Of a stretch of 64,000 bases of DNA, positions 48,849 through 58,566 are shown in pieces. The notes under the pieces are model-generated. The model was not told where the DNA came from. It made no database searches and was given only the letters and a program-made list of their open reading frames with translations. The stretch is from Lactiplantibacillus daoliensis (GTDB lineage Bacteria > Bacillota > Bacilli > Lactobacillales > Lactobacillaceae), in NCBI RefSeq assembly GCF_005405005.1, contig NZ_BJDH01000004.1:124001-188000 (forward strand). Direction: 5' to 3'. Within the stretch, counting starts at the first letter, position 1, and every line of letters starts with the position of its first letter. The translations under genes were made by a program, and so were the position numbers.

Positions 48849-50603
48849 TTAATCTTTATATTGTTTCAATAACGTTGAGAAGGCAGGTTGAGTTGCCTCA
48901 TCGACGGCATATTGCTTCCGGTAGCCGGCAATCATTTCAGCATCAAAACTGTCTGGATCAACTGGCACAAAACTCGTGTCGATTGGATCAACGTTCTTGA
49001 TTTTAGCATCTAACACGATTGGTTTGGTATTACCATTAGCTTGTAGTGCCGCAATCTTGTCCATAGCAACTTTTAATTCTGCTAAATTAGTCACTTTAAA
49101 ACCAATGCCACCCATGTTTTCAGCCATGCCGGCCCAATCAGCGCCTACCAAATCAATCCCGTATGGTGCTTGACCCGCAGCAATCTTTTCATGACCAATA
49201 TAGCCCAATGCTTTATTTTCCAAGACCACATTCACAACTGGCAATTGATACTTCACTTCTGTCAAGATGTCTGGCATGACCATTGCAAAACCACCGTCAC
49301 CGGAAATGCTCCAAACTTGCTTGTCAGGATAGCTCAATTTTGCCGCTAACCCGGCCGGCATCCCAAAGCCCATCGTGCCATACCAAGCTGACATGGCAAA
49401 CCGTTGTGAGTGATTGAATGGTAATTGACGAATCGACCATTCCGTGTTGTTACCAACATCAAGGCCAAAGACCGCGTCATCAGTCGCAGCAGCCTTAATT
49501 GCCGCCATCACACCTTCAGCGGCCAAACCATCATGATCATCGGCGGCTAATTTCTCTAACCAAGTATTCCAATTAGCCTTATCTTGTTTAGCAGCCTTGA
49601 CGAATCCGGTCTCCTCACGAGTCACCCCAGTCTCAGCTAAACGTGTCAAAAATTCATTGGCATCAGCTAAAACAGTTGTATCAGCATCACGCTGCTTACC
49701 CAAATCAGCTAAATTGTTATTAACTTGAATAAATTTGATGTTATCAGGTAAATAACGCGCAAATGGATAGTTGGTTCCTACAAAAAGCACCAAATCCGCG
49801 GCTTGTGAAACTTCGAAAGCTGCCTTAGTTCCCAGTCGACCCCGTGAGCCCATGAATAATGGATGGTCAGTAGGCATCGTGCCAGTTGCGGGTGCCGTAC
49901 TTAATGTTGGTAAATTAAATTGTTCCGCAACCTTGATCACAGCATCCTTAGCTCGACGGGCGCCTTGACCAACCCACATGATTGGGTGCTTGGCTGCCTT
50001 CAATTGACGGGCAACATCCTCAACTTGTGCCTCATCTAAGACAGGTTTCTGTGGAACTGAGGCCAACGCACTGGTCTTGAAACCATCAAAGTCAATTTCT
50101 TGACCAGATAAATCATCTGGCAAAATAACGACAGAAACTGAATGAGTGGCATAGGCAGAACGAATTGCTTCATCAACAACATATGGAATTTGAGCAGCAT
50201 TCGTTACCTGCTTATGAAATTCCGCGACATCCGCAACAATCGGATCTTGATTCATTTCTTGGAAAAAGTTCGTATTCATAATTTCAGTTGCCGATTGTCC
50301 AACCAGCGCTAAAACTGGAACGTGATCCATCTTGGCATCATACAACCCATTTAACAAGTGAACGGCACCAGGACCAGCAGAACCAAAGCTAACCCCAATC
50401 TTACCAGTTAATTTAGCATCTGCCGCAGCAGCTAACGCGCCAACTTCTTCATGGCGAACCTGAATATACTTGATATTCTCACGTTCTTGATACAACCCAT
50501 CCACGGTATTGTTAATCGAATCGGCGGTAATGCCGTACAAATGATCAATTTTCCAACTTTCTAATACTTTGGCCAAAGCTTGACCAGCTGTCATTTTTGT
50601 CAT
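48849..50603 (-). CDS. pox: Pyruvate oxidase (phosphate-dependent, H2O2-forming)
   Basis: This TPP- and FAD-dependent enzyme turns pyruvate, phosphate and oxygen into acetyl phosphate, CO2 and hydrogen peroxide. The 584-aa length matches the family. Features: N-terminal TPP Pyr domain with the catalytic Glu in IQVRHEEVGALAAAAD, the FAD-binding middle domain, and the C-terminal TPP PP domain with GDGGFAMVMPDILTEVKYQLPVV and its Mg-binding motif. AGGAGG precedes the ATG. A Rrf2 regulator lies 91 bases upstream on the same strand. L. plantarum-type genomes carry several pox genes; which one this is I cannot say. Confidence 0.95.
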   Translation of the reverse strand: MTKMTAGQALAKVLESWKIDHLYGITADSINNTVDGLYQERENIKYIQVRHEEVGALAAAADAKLTGKIGVSFGSAGPGAVHLLNGLYDAKMDHVPVLALVGQSATEIMNTNFFQEMNQDPIVADVAEFHKQVTNAAQIPYVVDEAIRSAYATHSVSVVILPDDLSGQEIDFDGFKTSALASVPQKPVLDEAQVEDVARQLKAAKHPIMWVGQGARRAKDAVIKVAEQFNLPTLSTAPATGTMPTDHPLFMGSRGRLGTKAAFEVSQAADLVLFVGTNYPFARYLPDNIKFIQVNNNLADLGKQRDADTTVLADANEFLTRLAETGVTREETGFVKAAKQDKANWNTWLEKLAADDHDGLAAEGVMAAIKAAATDDAVFGLDVGNNTEWSIRQLPFNHSQRFAMSAWYGTMGFGMPAGLAAKLSYPDKQVWSISGDGGFAMVMPDILTEVKYQLPVVNVVLENKALGYIGHEKIAAGQAPYGIDLVGADWAGMAENMGGIGFKVTNLAELKVAMDKIAALQANGNTKPIVLDAKIKNVDPIDTSFVPVDPDSFDAEMIAGYRKQYAVDEATQPAFSTLLKQYKD

Positions 50604-50616
50604 ATTTAATTCCTCC

Positions 50617-50630
50617 TACACTGTTGTGTA
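50617..50630. promoter_or_regulatory. Dyad just upstream of the pox ribosome binding site
   Basis: TACAC-TGTT-GTGTA is a perfect 5+4+5 inverted repeat, about ten bases downstream of the putative -10. It is a candidate operator for the adjacent Rrf2 protein. Confidence 0.45.
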
Positions 50631-50648
50631 TTTTTTAAGCACATCTAA

Positions 50649-50677
50649 AGGGTAAAACAATCACCGTTACCTGTCAA
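50649..50677 (-). promoter_or_regulatory. Promoter of pox
   Basis: On the minus strand TTGACA (50672-50677, perfect -35), 17-bp spacer, TACCCT (50649-50654). Confidence 0.65.
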
Positions 50678-50694
50678 CAATTAGGTCCCAGTGA

Positions 50695-51117
50695 TTAGAG
50701 TTGCTGATAATTTTCAATATCATTCATGACGTCCTGCAAGGTAATCCGAGCCATCCGTCCCTCGGCACTGCTTTGAATTTCACGGTAATACCCAGCCATA
50801 ACCTTGGGAACCACGCTTCCCACTGGACATTGCTTAGACGTGTCACGGTCTACCGATAACAGCTCTCGCCGCGTACTAACTGCTAAATAAATCATTTTTA
50901 AATTAATTGCTGCTGGATCACAGGCCAGCGTCGGTCTGGCAATCCCTCGCGTTGATTCCAGGAGTCCAGCTTTGCGAAGCTTACTCATTAATCGTCGCAC
51001 CATTGTCGGATCAGTGTTCAAACTAGCCGCAATGCGATCACTTTTTAGATCATCATTCGGATGCAGTGCCACGTATGCCATGATATGCGTGGCATCACTC
51101 AATTGCGTGTTCGCCAT
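50695..51117 (-). CDS. Rrf2-family transcriptional regulator
   Basis: A winged-helix regulator of 140 aa. The HTH region is RIAASLNTDPTMVRRLMSKLRKAGLL, with the wing ESTRGIARP. Two cysteines are visible, Cys66 and Cys97 (KQCPVG), where Fe-S Rrf2 proteins have three and thiol-switch ones fewer. It lies just upstream of pox and is divergent from nothing else; an inverted repeat overlaps its own promoter. It probably senses redox state and controls pox; this is inference from context. Confidence 0.88.
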   Translation of the reverse strand: MANTQLSDATHIMAYVALHPNDDLKSDRIAASLNTDPTMVRRLMSKLRKAGLLESTRGIARPTLACDPAAINLKMIYLAVSTRRELLSVDRDTSKQCPVGSVVPKVMAGYYREIQSSAEGRMARITLQDVMNDIENYQQL

Positions 51118-51143
51118 TTTAACACCCCCATTTCTAAGTCTTT

Positions 51144-51166
51144 GCTGTGTTAAATAATATCACAGC
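51144..51166. promoter_or_regulatory. Inverted repeat at the Rrf2 gene promoter
   Basis: GCTGTG, 11 bases, CACAGC: a perfect dyad whose AT-rich centre includes a TATTAT -10-like box on the minus strand. It is a candidate autoregulatory operator. Confidence 0.5.
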
Positions 51167-51295
51167 TATACTCAGAACGATACAAAATTGTTCCAAAACC
51201 ACCATAGATTACTTACTAAATCAGTCTATTCGGTATTGGCCTCCCAGTGATTGTATTGGGAAAGTGTTAGTTAGTTTACTTAACTCAGGATAACT

Positions 51296-51336
51296 AAAAA
51301 GTAGGCCAAATCTCATCAGAAATTGGCCTACTTTTT
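51296..51336 (-). terminator. Terminator after apt
   Basis: A 14-bp perfect stem AAAAAGTAGGCCAA / TTGGCCTACTTTTT with a 13-nt loop, T-rich on both ends. It overlaps no coding sequence. Confidence 0.85.
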
Positions 51337-51338
51337 AG

Positions 51339-51857
51339 TTAGAATTCCATTAAACTCAATTTATCGTAACCTTTTAGCTTATCACTGCCGTGAAGATCTT
51401 TTAGTTCCACTAAGAACGCGGTCCCAACAACGATTCCACCCAGTTCTTCAACGAGTTGAATCGTCGCTGAAATCGTTCCGCCAGTTGCTAACAAATCATC
51501 AGTGACTAAGACTTTTTGTCCTGGTTTGATGGCATCTTTGTGTAAATAGAGCGCTGATTGACCGTATTCCAAGTCATACGTTGCTTTAACGGTCGCCCGT
51601 GGCAACTTGCCCTTCTTACGTGCTGGCGCAAAACCAACGCCTAATTCGTAGGCAACCGGACAGCCTACGATAAATCCACGGGCTTCAGGGCCAACGATCA
51701 TGTCCACCTGTTTATCACGCGCAAATTTAACGATTTGGTCGGTAGCTTCGCGGTAGGCTTCGCCGTCAGCCATTAATGGTGAAATATCCCGAAAGATAAT
51801 GCCAGGTTCTGGATAATCCGGAATGCTAGCAATATATTTTTTTAAATCTAATGCCAT
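51339..51857 (-). CDS. apt: Adenine phosphoribosyltransferase
   Basis: Apt salvages adenine to AMP. The 172-aa protein is of normal length and has [15 protein letters not shown] at the N-terminus, [22 protein letters not shown], and the PRPP-binding motif [13 protein letters not shown]. It starts 18 bases after recJ, a conserved pair in Firmicutes. Confidence 0.97.
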   Translation of the reverse strand: MALDLKKYIASIPDYPEPGIIFRDISPLMADGEAYREATDQIVKFARDKQVDMIVGPEARGFIVGCPVAYELGVGFAPARKKGKLPRATVKATYDLEYGQSALYLHKDAIKPGQKVLVTDDLLATGGTISATIQLVEELGGIVVGTAFLVELKDLHGSDKLKGYDKLSLMEF

Positions 51858-51875
51858 TGCTTATTAACAGCTCCT

Positions 51876-54212
51876 TTAATTCTTGACTGCAGCTTGGTCT
51901 TTGACCCAGATTTGAAGCGCTGCAGACTTACTATACAAAAGCGTTTCTTCAGCGACGAGTTGTTGCTCGCGTAGCTGATAACTTGGGGCGTGATGGAGAT
52001 CCGCTTTGGGCGGATTCGAAACGCCATTCATGACACCATCATTTATTTTAACAAATCCGACCTCAAAAAACACCTGTATCATGAAAATAAGTAAATTCCG
52101 GTCTAAGTGTAAGTGATTGGCTACCAAGGAAAGTTGGTGATGAATATCGACATCATGTTGTGCCAAAGTGAATTTATACAATTTAGCAAATTGCTCACGA
52201 CTTGGCATGCCCGTCAGATAGACTGACTCGCGTTGATATAAATACAAGGTCAATTGATTGAGTGGCAAGGCCGTCAAAACTTGTGTCATGTCAGCTAACG
52301 TATCTGGACAATCCACGATAAAAACGGGTTGATCTGCTGGAATTTCACTCAGGCTCACTGCTGGATCAGTCACCAAGATGGCTTGTGCTTGCGGACCCAT
52401 AAAATCAGCCAATCGTTTCATCAATTTCTGATGAAAGAAGAGGTATGAGCCTGCTGACTTAAATTGTTGCGCAGTCAGGTGCTGCGTCCGCGCGTCAATG
52501 ACTTGCGTACCAGTAATGGCCAAATCAGTCACCATAATCTGTGGCTTAGTATTCCCCTGCCAAGTGTTCGAACTCAACTCGCCCACGACCGCTAAATCAG
52601 CTGGACTGGCCTGAATTGCCGCCGCAGCTGAGCCCATTGAAAATGCAATGGCATCGAGATTCGCCTGACCATCGCTAAGCTGCAATTTCAGATGCTGCTG
52701 GTCACTCCCGATTGCACGGACTTGTGGCACACTCGTTGGTTTAAGTTCAAATAACGGCGCTGGATTATCCGTTCCGAATGGCGCCAATTGTCGAATCGCA
52801 GCCAAGGTTGCTAAACTTGCCTCCTGAATCGCCAAGTCACCATCGATCATGACGGTTGGCTGGGCATTTGCCGCCAAATCTTGCGATGTCGCCGCCGTTT
52901 CTAGAGCAGCCTTTAAGATTGGTAACTGGTCAGCCATTAACGTCAGGCCAACCGCCATATGATGACCACCAAAAGCAACTAGGTCATCACGGACTGGATC
53001 AATTGCCGCAAATAAATTATAAGCCTCAATACTACGACCACTACCCTTTAAGCGGCCATCTGCTGCTTCATTCATCACAATGGTCGGTTTACCGGTGCTT
53101 TCAACGATTCGACTGGCAACAATGCCCAAAACACCCTCATGCCAATCGTGACCAGTAATCACCAGCGTTTGCCGTTGTTGATTTCCCGCACTCTCAGCCT
53201 GTTTTTGAGCGGCGGTAGCAATATCGCGCACCAAACCTTGACGTTTTTCATTCAATTTATTAATTTGAGTCGCTAATTCATTGGCCCGCTCATCATCAAA
53301 CGTCGTGAGCAGTTCGACACCACTTTGGGCGGATTGCAACCGGCCGAGCGCATTCAACCGTGGCGCAATCCCAAAACCAATGCTGGTCTCGTCCAATTTT
53401 TCCGGCTCTAGGCCAGCAGCTTTAATTAAAGCTGCTAAACCTGGCCGAGCAGTCTGTCGCAATACTTTTAGTCCCAAGGTGACGATGGTACGATTTTCTG
53501 CCGTTAAACTAACTAAATCAGCAACAGTCCCAATCGCAGCCAAGTCCAGCAAGTCTTCTGGCACTTCTTCCAGCAACGCGGTCGCAACCTTGAATGCCAC
53601 GCCAGCACCTGACAGATCACCAAATGGATACTGGCCGTCTGGATGACGGGGATGCACGATGGCGTACGCCTTTGGTAAAACCGCCGGCATCTCATGATGA
53701 TCGGTGACCACGACATCAATACCTTGCGCTTGGACCGCATCAATGACCGCGTTACCAGCCACACCATTATCCACCGTGACGAATAATTTGGTACCAGCCG
53801 CAATCAGCTTATCAAACGCGGCTTGATTGGGACCATAACCATCTTTAAAACGGTCGGGAATATAATAATTCACTTGAGCCCCAATCTGGCTCAAAGTTTC
53901 AAACATAATTGACGTACTGGTTAACCCATCAGCATCATAATCACCATAAACGGTAATTTGATCACCGGCCATGATCGCTGCTTGGATACGTTCGACGGCT
54001 TTTGCCATATCATGCATCTGCATAGGATCATTCAACGGTTGCTGATCGGCATGCAAAAATGCTTCGGCTTGAGCCGTGGTCGTGATGCCACGTTCAATTA
54101 ATAATTTTGCCACCAACACTGGCACCGACAAGTCCGCTGCTAAAGTTTCAGCATCCGATGTCAAAGTTTCAGTCGTTGGTCGATAAAGCCATTTCTTTTT
54201 GGCGGCTAACAT
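51876..54212 (-). CDS. recJ: Single-stranded-DNA-specific exonuclease RecJ
   Basis: RecJ degrades single-stranded DNA 5' to 3' in recombination and mismatch repair. The start is the ATG at 54212, with AAAGGA eight bases before, giving 778 aa; an upstream ATG at 54221 has no spacing. Motifs: YGDYDADGLTST, the VTDHHEMP DHH signature, and the DHHA1 part with SGRSIEAYNLFAA and GGHHMAVGLTL. The C-terminal region beyond about 560 is an additional Firmicutes domain. It is followed by apt. Confidence 0.97.
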   Translation of the reverse strand: MLAAKKKWLYRPTTETLTSDAETLAADLSVPVLVAKLLIERGITTTAQAEAFLHADQQPLNDPMQMHDMAKAVERIQAAIMAGDQITVYGDYDADGLTSTSIMFETLSQIGAQVNYYIPDRFKDGYGPNQAAFDKLIAAGTKLFVTVDNGVAGNAVIDAVQAQGIDVVVTDHHEMPAVLPKAYAIVHPRHPDGQYPFGDLSGAGVAFKVATALLEEVPEDLLDLAAIGTVADLVSLTAENRTIVTLGLKVLRQTARPGLAALIKAAGLEPEKLDETSIGFGIAPRLNALGRLQSAQSGVELLTTFDDERANELATQINKLNEKRQGLVRDIATAAQKQAESAGNQQRQTLVITGHDWHEGVLGIVASRIVESTGKPTIVMNEAADGRLKGSGRSIEAYNLFAAIDPVRDDLVAFGGHHMAVGLTLMADQLPILKAALETAATSQDLAANAQPTVMIDGDLAIQEASLATLAAIRQLAPFGTDNPAPLFELKPTSVPQVRAIGSDQQHLKLQLSDGQANLDAIAFSMGSAAAAIQASPADLAVVGELSSNTWQGNTKPQIMVTDLAITGTQVIDARTQHLTAQQFKSAGSYLFFHQKLMKRLADFMGPQAQAILVTDPAVSLSEIPADQPVFIVDCPDTLADMTQVLTALPLNQLTLYLYQRESVYLTGMPSREQFAKLYKFTLAQHDVDIHHQLSLVANHLHLDRNLLIFMIQVFFEVGFVKINDGVMNGVSNPPKADLHHAPSYQLREQQLVAEETLLYSKSAALQIWVKDQAAVKN

Positions 54213-54239
54213 GGCAGCCATCCTTTCTCAAATCACAAG

Positions 54240-54590
54240 TTATTTCGACGTTGGTTGCGGTTGTTCAATCGCTTTACCACGAGTTTGCTTTCCTTTATTA
54301 TTCAAACGTAACGTCAAGCTTTTGTTCTCAGCCGTCAGCTTTTCAATTTTAGCTTGAGCAGCAGCGATGGCTTCTTTATGCGCATTCGACGTTTTGACCG
54401 AATTGAAAGTTGCCATCAAGACCGCAATCGCCACACCTAAGATCAACGTGATCACGATTACTAAAATTAATGGCCACTGCACCTTGGCAAAGCCAAAGTT
54501 CACTTCAACTGGATCAACATTTAAAATTGCAAATACCACAATCACCAATACAATTACTAACGCACTAACTAACCGCCATTGATTTTTCAT
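54240..54590 (-). CDS. LapA-domain membrane protein (DUF1049)
   Basis: The 116-aa protein has two membrane helices (about 7-25 and 39-62), between which lies the LapA pattern FAILNVDPVEVNFGFAKVQWPLILVI, followed by a coiled-coil tail (AHKEAIAAAQAKIEKLTAENKSL) and a basic end. The family assists envelope assembly in Gram-negatives; its role in lactobacilli is unknown. It follows the SDR gene by 17 bases and precedes recJ. Confidence 0.9.
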   Translation of the reverse strand: MKNQWRLVSALVIVLVIVVFAILNVDPVEVNFGFAKVQWPLILVIVITLILGVAIAVLMATFNSVKTSNAHKEAIAAAQAKIEKLTAENKSLTLRLNNKGKQTRGKAIEQPQPTSK

Positions 54591-54607
54591 TTCAACGGCC
54601 CCCTTTT

Positions 54608-55399
54608 TTATTTAAAGTTAAAAACAGTTCCAGCTAACCAGTCCCCTAATTTGGGGGCAAGCTGATAACCTAGATTAGCTGCCGCCATCATCCGTGGCCG
54701 ATTAAGCTCACGTTGATGCCGACCAAGTTTACTGACAATCACTTCAGCGAGTTGCACTGGATTGAGTGCCAACCGTGCCACCGTCGCCAAATACTGACCG
54801 CTTGGATCTGCCGTCTTGAAGAAATCAGTGTTGATTGGACCGGGATTAACGGTCATCACATTGACACCAGCTGGCTTTAATTCCAGTCGCAAGGCATTGT
54901 CATAAGCAATCACTGCTGCCTTGGTCGCTGCATACACCGCAGACTTAGGCGTCGCCACCTTGCCAGCAATTGACGCAATATTGACGATTTCACCGTGACC
55001 CACGCGTGACATACGCTGGGCAGCCAGTTGACTCACGAGCATGACGGCTAATGTGTTGACACGCAACATTTTCTCCGTCGTCGCATAGGTCATTTTCATT
55101 GCCGGCGTGAATGTGCCAAAACCAGCAGCATTGATCACGATATCAACGCCACTAAACAGCTGATCCACTTGTTCAAACAATCGCTCAATTTCACTGACAT
55201 GGCCCAGATCACATTTAATGCCAACGGCTTGAGCGGCTGACAAAATGCGACATTGATCAGCCACCTTGGTCAGCCGCTCTTGCCGTCGAGCAGTTAAAAC
55301 AACGTTCGCGCCCTTGGCTGCCACGGCTAAGGCAAGCTGTTCGCCCAAGCCACTGGATGCGCCGGTCACTAACACGGTCTTTCCTGTCAAATCAACCAT
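54608..55399 (-). CDS. Short-chain dehydrogenase/reductase
   Basis: An NAD(P)-dependent SDR oxidoreductase of 263 aa. It shows TGASSGLGEQLA (cofactor binding), VINAAGFG, VNIASIAG with the catalytic Ser, and YAATKAAV with Tyr and Lys. The downstream NPGPINTDFF is typical. The substrate is not known. It starts eight bases after rnz and lies in an rnz-SDR-LapA-recJ-apt block on the minus strand. Confidence 0.94.
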   Translation of the reverse strand: MVDLTGKTVLVTGASSGLGEQLALAVAAKGANVVLTARRQERLTKVADQCRILSAAQAVGIKCDLGHVSEIERLFEQVDQLFSGVDIVINAAGFGTFTPAMKMTYATTEKMLRVNTLAVMLVSQLAAQRMSRVGHGEIVNIASIAGKVATPKSAVYAATKAAVIAYDNALRLELKPAGVNVMTVNPGPINTDFFKTADPSGQYLATVARLALNPVQLAEVIVSKLGRHQRELNRPRMMAAANLGYQLAPKLGDWLAGTVFNFK

Positions 55400-55407
55400 T
55401 CGATTAC

Positions 55408-56343
55408 CTAACCTTTCGTCACGAGTGGAATCTCAATCAAGTCAAAATCACGAACAACCTTAGTGTTTTTGAACACTTGTTGTGCCTGCTTTTGCAATTC
55501 TTTGGCGAGTTTGCCCGTATAGCGGGCCGAAATATGCGTCAGCAATAATTGCTGTGCCCCAGCTTTTTTAGCAACCTGCGCTGCCTGGGTACTCGTGGAA
55601 TGGTAGTAATTATGTGCCAATTTACCTTCATCTTTACCAAAGGTACTTTCATGGACGAGTACGTTCGCATTCTTCGCTAAGCTAACGGCATTTGGCGTCT
55701 GACGCGTGTCACCAAGAATCGTGACGATTCGGCCTGGTTGTGGCGCCGCAATGAAATCTTGACCATTAATCGTTCGACCATCTGGCAGTGTGACTGTTTG
55801 ACCAGCCTTCAACTGGCCATAAATGGGGCCAGAAGGAATCTGCATAGCTTTCAATTTTTCGGCTTGCAGTTCACCCGGATGCGCAGCCTCCTCAACCCGA
55901 TAGCCGACACATTCAATGCGGTGCTCAAGGTGCTGGAAAGAAACTTTAAACGTTGCATCTTCAAAAATCACGCCATCTTGACCAAGTTCCACAAAGTTTA
56001 AGGGATACGACAAGCGGGTTCCAGAAACACGTAATGACGTTTTCACGAAGTCTTTGACCCCAGTTGGGCCATAAACCGTCAGCGGCTCATCCCCCCCTTG
56101 AAAGGAACGGGAGCTCAAAAAACCTGGTAAGCCAAAAATATGATCACCATGTAAATGGGTAATAAAAATTTTTGTGATTTTACGTGGCTTCAGCGTTGTT
56201 CTCAAGATTTGATGTTGCGTTCCCTCACCAACATCGAAAAGCCAAACTTCATTACGTTCGTCCAGCAACCGGAGGGCGGTACTGGTGACATTGCGAAACT
56301 TTCCCGGTGAACCGGCACCGGTACCTAAAAATTCTAATTGCAT
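55408..56343 (-). CDS. rnz: Ribonuclease Z
   Basis: RNase Z cuts the 3' trailer off tRNA precursors that lack CCA, which fits with tRNA-Ser here having no encoded CCA. The 311-aa metallo-beta-lactamase-fold protein has the zinc motif [17 protein letters not shown], the exosite region [18 protein letters not shown] and LTHISARY. The start is ATG with GGACGAAC upstream. It heads the rnz-SDR-LapA-recJ-apt block. Confidence 0.97.
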   Translation of the reverse strand: MQLEFLGTGAGSPGKFRNVTSTALRLLDERNEVWLFDVGEGTQHQILRTTLKPRKITKIFITHLHGDHIFGLPGFLSSRSFQGGDEPLTVYGPTGVKDFVKTSLRVSGTRLSYPLNFVELGQDGVIFEDATFKVSFQHLEHRIECVGYRVEEAAHPGELQAEKLKAMQIPSGPIYGQLKAGQTVTLPDGRTINGQDFIAAPQPGRIVTILGDTRQTPNAVSLAKNANVLVHESTFGKDEGKLAHNYYHSTSTQAAQVAKKAGAQQLLLTHISARYTGKLAKELQKQAQQVFKNTKVVRDFDLIEIPLVTKG

Positions 56344-56490
56344 GTTTATGTTCGTCCTTATCTGTACAGTCTGCTAATTATTTTACCGAAGATACCACTA
56401 ATTAACAACGATTAGTCTTTGTTTTTGCCTTCACACTATTGTATCATTGCACGCAGTGATAATATAACGAAAATCAAGGAGAACACTAAA

Positions 56491-56772
56491 ATGCGGCTGA
56501 TTGACTTTAACCTTTCTACTGCCGACCTTGACCGGCAACTGCCCCTTTATTGGGAACATGAACACGACCGTTTTCCCATTCAGAATCTGACTTTAACCAA
56601 TCAACAACTTGTGCTCACGCAAACAAAAAACGGCAAACCGATGACACTTGACCAATTCTCGGCACGCACGCGGCAACTTAGTGGTCCCACCGGGTTGTTT
56701 GTCTCAACAACCGCTGGTCTAGTTCCTTTATTCGGCTATCGCTTGAGCGATCAACAGCTACTGTTTGGCTAA
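56491..56772 (+). CDS. Small protein of unknown function (93 aa)
   Basis: Not recognised. The start is the ATG at 56491 with AAGGAG upstream. The product is soluble and begins MRLIDFNLSTADLDRQLPLY; it has no membrane segment. A strong terminator follows. It is divergent from rnz and convergent with obg. Confidence 0.7.
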   Translation: MRLIDFNLSTADLDRQLPLYWEHEHDRFPIQNLTLTNQQLVLTQTKNGKPMTLDQFSARTRQLSGPTGLFVSTTAGLVPLFGYRLSDQQLLFG

Positions 56773-56784
56773 CCTCATCAGCAC

Positions 56785-56817
56785 AAAAGGCCCAGCTCAC
56801 CATGAGCTGGGCCTTTT
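56785..56817. terminator. Bidirectional terminator between the 93-aa gene and obg
   Basis: A 15-bp perfect stem AAAAGGCCCAGCTCA / TGAGCTGGGCCTTTT with a 3-nt loop. The T-rich arms allow use in both directions. Confidence 0.9.
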
Positions 56818-56826
56818 GTCGACCAA

Positions 56827-58122
56827 TTAATCCATAAACTGGAATTGATAGTCCAAAATTTGAATTGAGTCACCGTTTTCGGCACCGGCTGCGCGCAAGG
56901 CGTCGTCGATTCCCATGCCCCGTAATTGACGGGCAAAGCGCATGACACTTTCTTCATGTTCCAAGTTGGTCATCTTAAATAAGCGTTCCAACTTTTCTCC
57001 AGACAAGACAAACAGGCCTGGTTCTGGATTATCGACCGTAAAGTCCTGAGTTGGTTCAGCCGTGTAGTCACGATGTTCAACATCATCAACACCCTTGACT
57101 GGGAATTGTGGCGTTGTATCGAGTAAATCAGCTGTTTGTGCGAGCAAGGCCTTGATGCCTTGTTGCGTAATTGATGAGATTGGATAAATCGCTGGCACGG
57201 TTGGGAGCGTCTTATCGTTCTTCAACTTAGCCTCAAACTTCGCTAAATTATCAGCTGAATCTGGCATGTCCATCTTTGAAGCAACCACGATCTGTGGACG
57301 CTTCAATAAGTCGGGATCATAGCTCGTTAATTCATGATTGATTTTCAAATAATCTTCAAACGGATCATTTTCTTCAACCCCACTCATATCAATTAAGTGT
57401 AAGATAACGCGGGTCCGTTCAATATGCCGTAAGAACTGAATTCCTAAACCAACGCCGTTAGCGGCCCCTTCGATTAAACCAGGTAAATCCGCCATGACGA
57501 AATCACGGCCATCATCCAAGCGCACCATCCCTAAATTAGGGACTAAGGTCGTAAAGTGATACGCCGCAATTTTAGGCTTGGCACTCGTCACAACCGAAAG
57601 CAATGTCGATTTTCCAACGGATGGGAAACCAACTAACCCAACATCTGCTAAAACTTTCAATTCCATTCGAATCGTCAGTTCATCGCCAGGTTCACCGTTT
57701 TCAGCGATTTCCGGAGCAGGATTTTTAGGACTCGCGAAGTGAATATTGCCGCGACCACCGCGACCGCCCTTAGCGATAACTAATTTTTGATCCTTCTCAA
57801 CAATATCACCGATAATTTTACCAGTGTTAAAGTCCGTCACAACTGTCCCAAGTGGCACTTTGATGATGGTATTACTGGCAGAACGACCAGTCATTTGCTT
57901 GATCATCCCATTACCACCATTATCGGCCTTAAATTTACGCGTATAGCGAAAATCCATCAGCGTCCGCAAGCCTTCATCCGCTTGCACGATCACACTACCG
58001 CCACGTCCACCATCACCGCCGGCTGGGCCACCATTTGGCACAAATTTTTCCCGACGAAACGCGACCATGCCGTTACCACCGTTACCGGCTTTAACATCTA
58101 CCTTGACTTGATCTACAAACAT
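56827..58122 (-). CDS. obg: GTPase Obg (ObgE/CgtA)
   Basis: Obg is an essential GTPase linked to 50S assembly and stress signalling. The 431-aa protein has the glycine-rich Obg fold ([20 protein letters not shown]), the G domain with [21 protein letters not shown] and SKMD, and a C-terminal OCT domain (about 355-431). AGGAG precedes the ATG. A promoter lies at 58192-58220. Confidence 0.98.
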   Translation of the reverse strand: MFVDQVKVDVKAGNGGNGMVAFRREKFVPNGGPAGGDGGRGGSVIVQADEGLRTLMDFRYTRKFKADNGGNGMIKQMTGRSASNTIIKVPLGTVVTDFNTGKIIGDIVEKDQKLVIAKGGRGGRGNIHFASPKNPAPEIAENGEPGDELTIRMELKVLADVGLVGFPSVGKSTLLSVVTSAKPKIAAYHFTTLVPNLGMVRLDDGRDFVMADLPGLIEGAANGVGLGIQFLRHIERTRVILHLIDMSGVEENDPFEDYLKINHELTSYDPDLLKRPQIVVASKMDMPDSADNLAKFEAKLKNDKTLPTVPAIYPISSITQQGIKALLAQTADLLDTTPQFPVKGVDDVEHRDYTAEPTQDFTVDNPEPGLFVLSGEKLERLFKMTNLEHEESVMRFARQLRGMGIDDALRAAGAENGDSIQILDYQFQFMD

Positions 58123-58191
58123 GTTTTTCTCCTGTTTCTTCTATATTATTTATCTACGAAATGACTCCGTGCGAAATTAGATACCTGACCT

Positions 58192-58220
58192 AGTATACAA
58201 ATGTTCGCGCCCGCCGTCAA
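58192..58220 (-). promoter_or_regulatory. Promoter of obg
   Basis: On the minus strand TTGACG (58215-58220), 17-bp spacer, TATACT (58192-58197). Between this and the fruR promoter (58221-58480, about 260 bases) I see no gene and no clear structure. Confidence 0.75.
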
Positions 58221-58481
58221 AGTATCCGCGTTAGTTGCTCAGATTCAAAATGACTCATCCTGCGATTCACATTTTGGGTTCCATCTCTGATGACCACAGT
58301 TTAACGACGGGTTAAGCGATTTCAGTCAACTGAAGGCAGAAAGTTGGGGTTGTTTTGACCTATTTGACAGTTAAAAATGGCCATCCCCCGCCGAAAAGCT
58401 AACAGATTACCTGCAATCAGAGCATCTAACTAGCCCTTTCCACAGCGGTTGTTCATGGCAAAATAGCCGGCTAATGACGGG

Positions 58482-58527
58482 TTTTGAATTATTTTGACGT
58501 TTTTTGAATGTTTTTGTTGCGTTTTGA
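58482..58527 (+). promoter_or_regulatory. Five 10-bp phased direct repeats, probable FruR operator
   Basis: TTTTG occurs at exactly 10-bp intervals, at 58482, 58492, 58502, 58512 and 58522; four of the five are TTTTGA. The array overlaps the likely -35 of fruR. In Lactococcus lactis, FruR control is reported to need four adjacent 10-bp direct repeats, so this array is the expected operator of the fru operon. Confidence 0.8.
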
Positions 58528-58566
58528 TAGGTGAGCGTGTATATTATTCCTTGGAGGGATTTGAAA

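Noticed and set aside
57787-58164. 125-aa plus-strand frame opposite the obg start
   Set aside because: Antisense to the glycine-rich Obg domain; no Shine-Dalgarno.
58495-58530. Catabolite-responsive element near fruR
   Set aside because: The reverse strand ATCAAAACGCAACA has a central CG but misses two conserved positions of the consensus; too weak to list.
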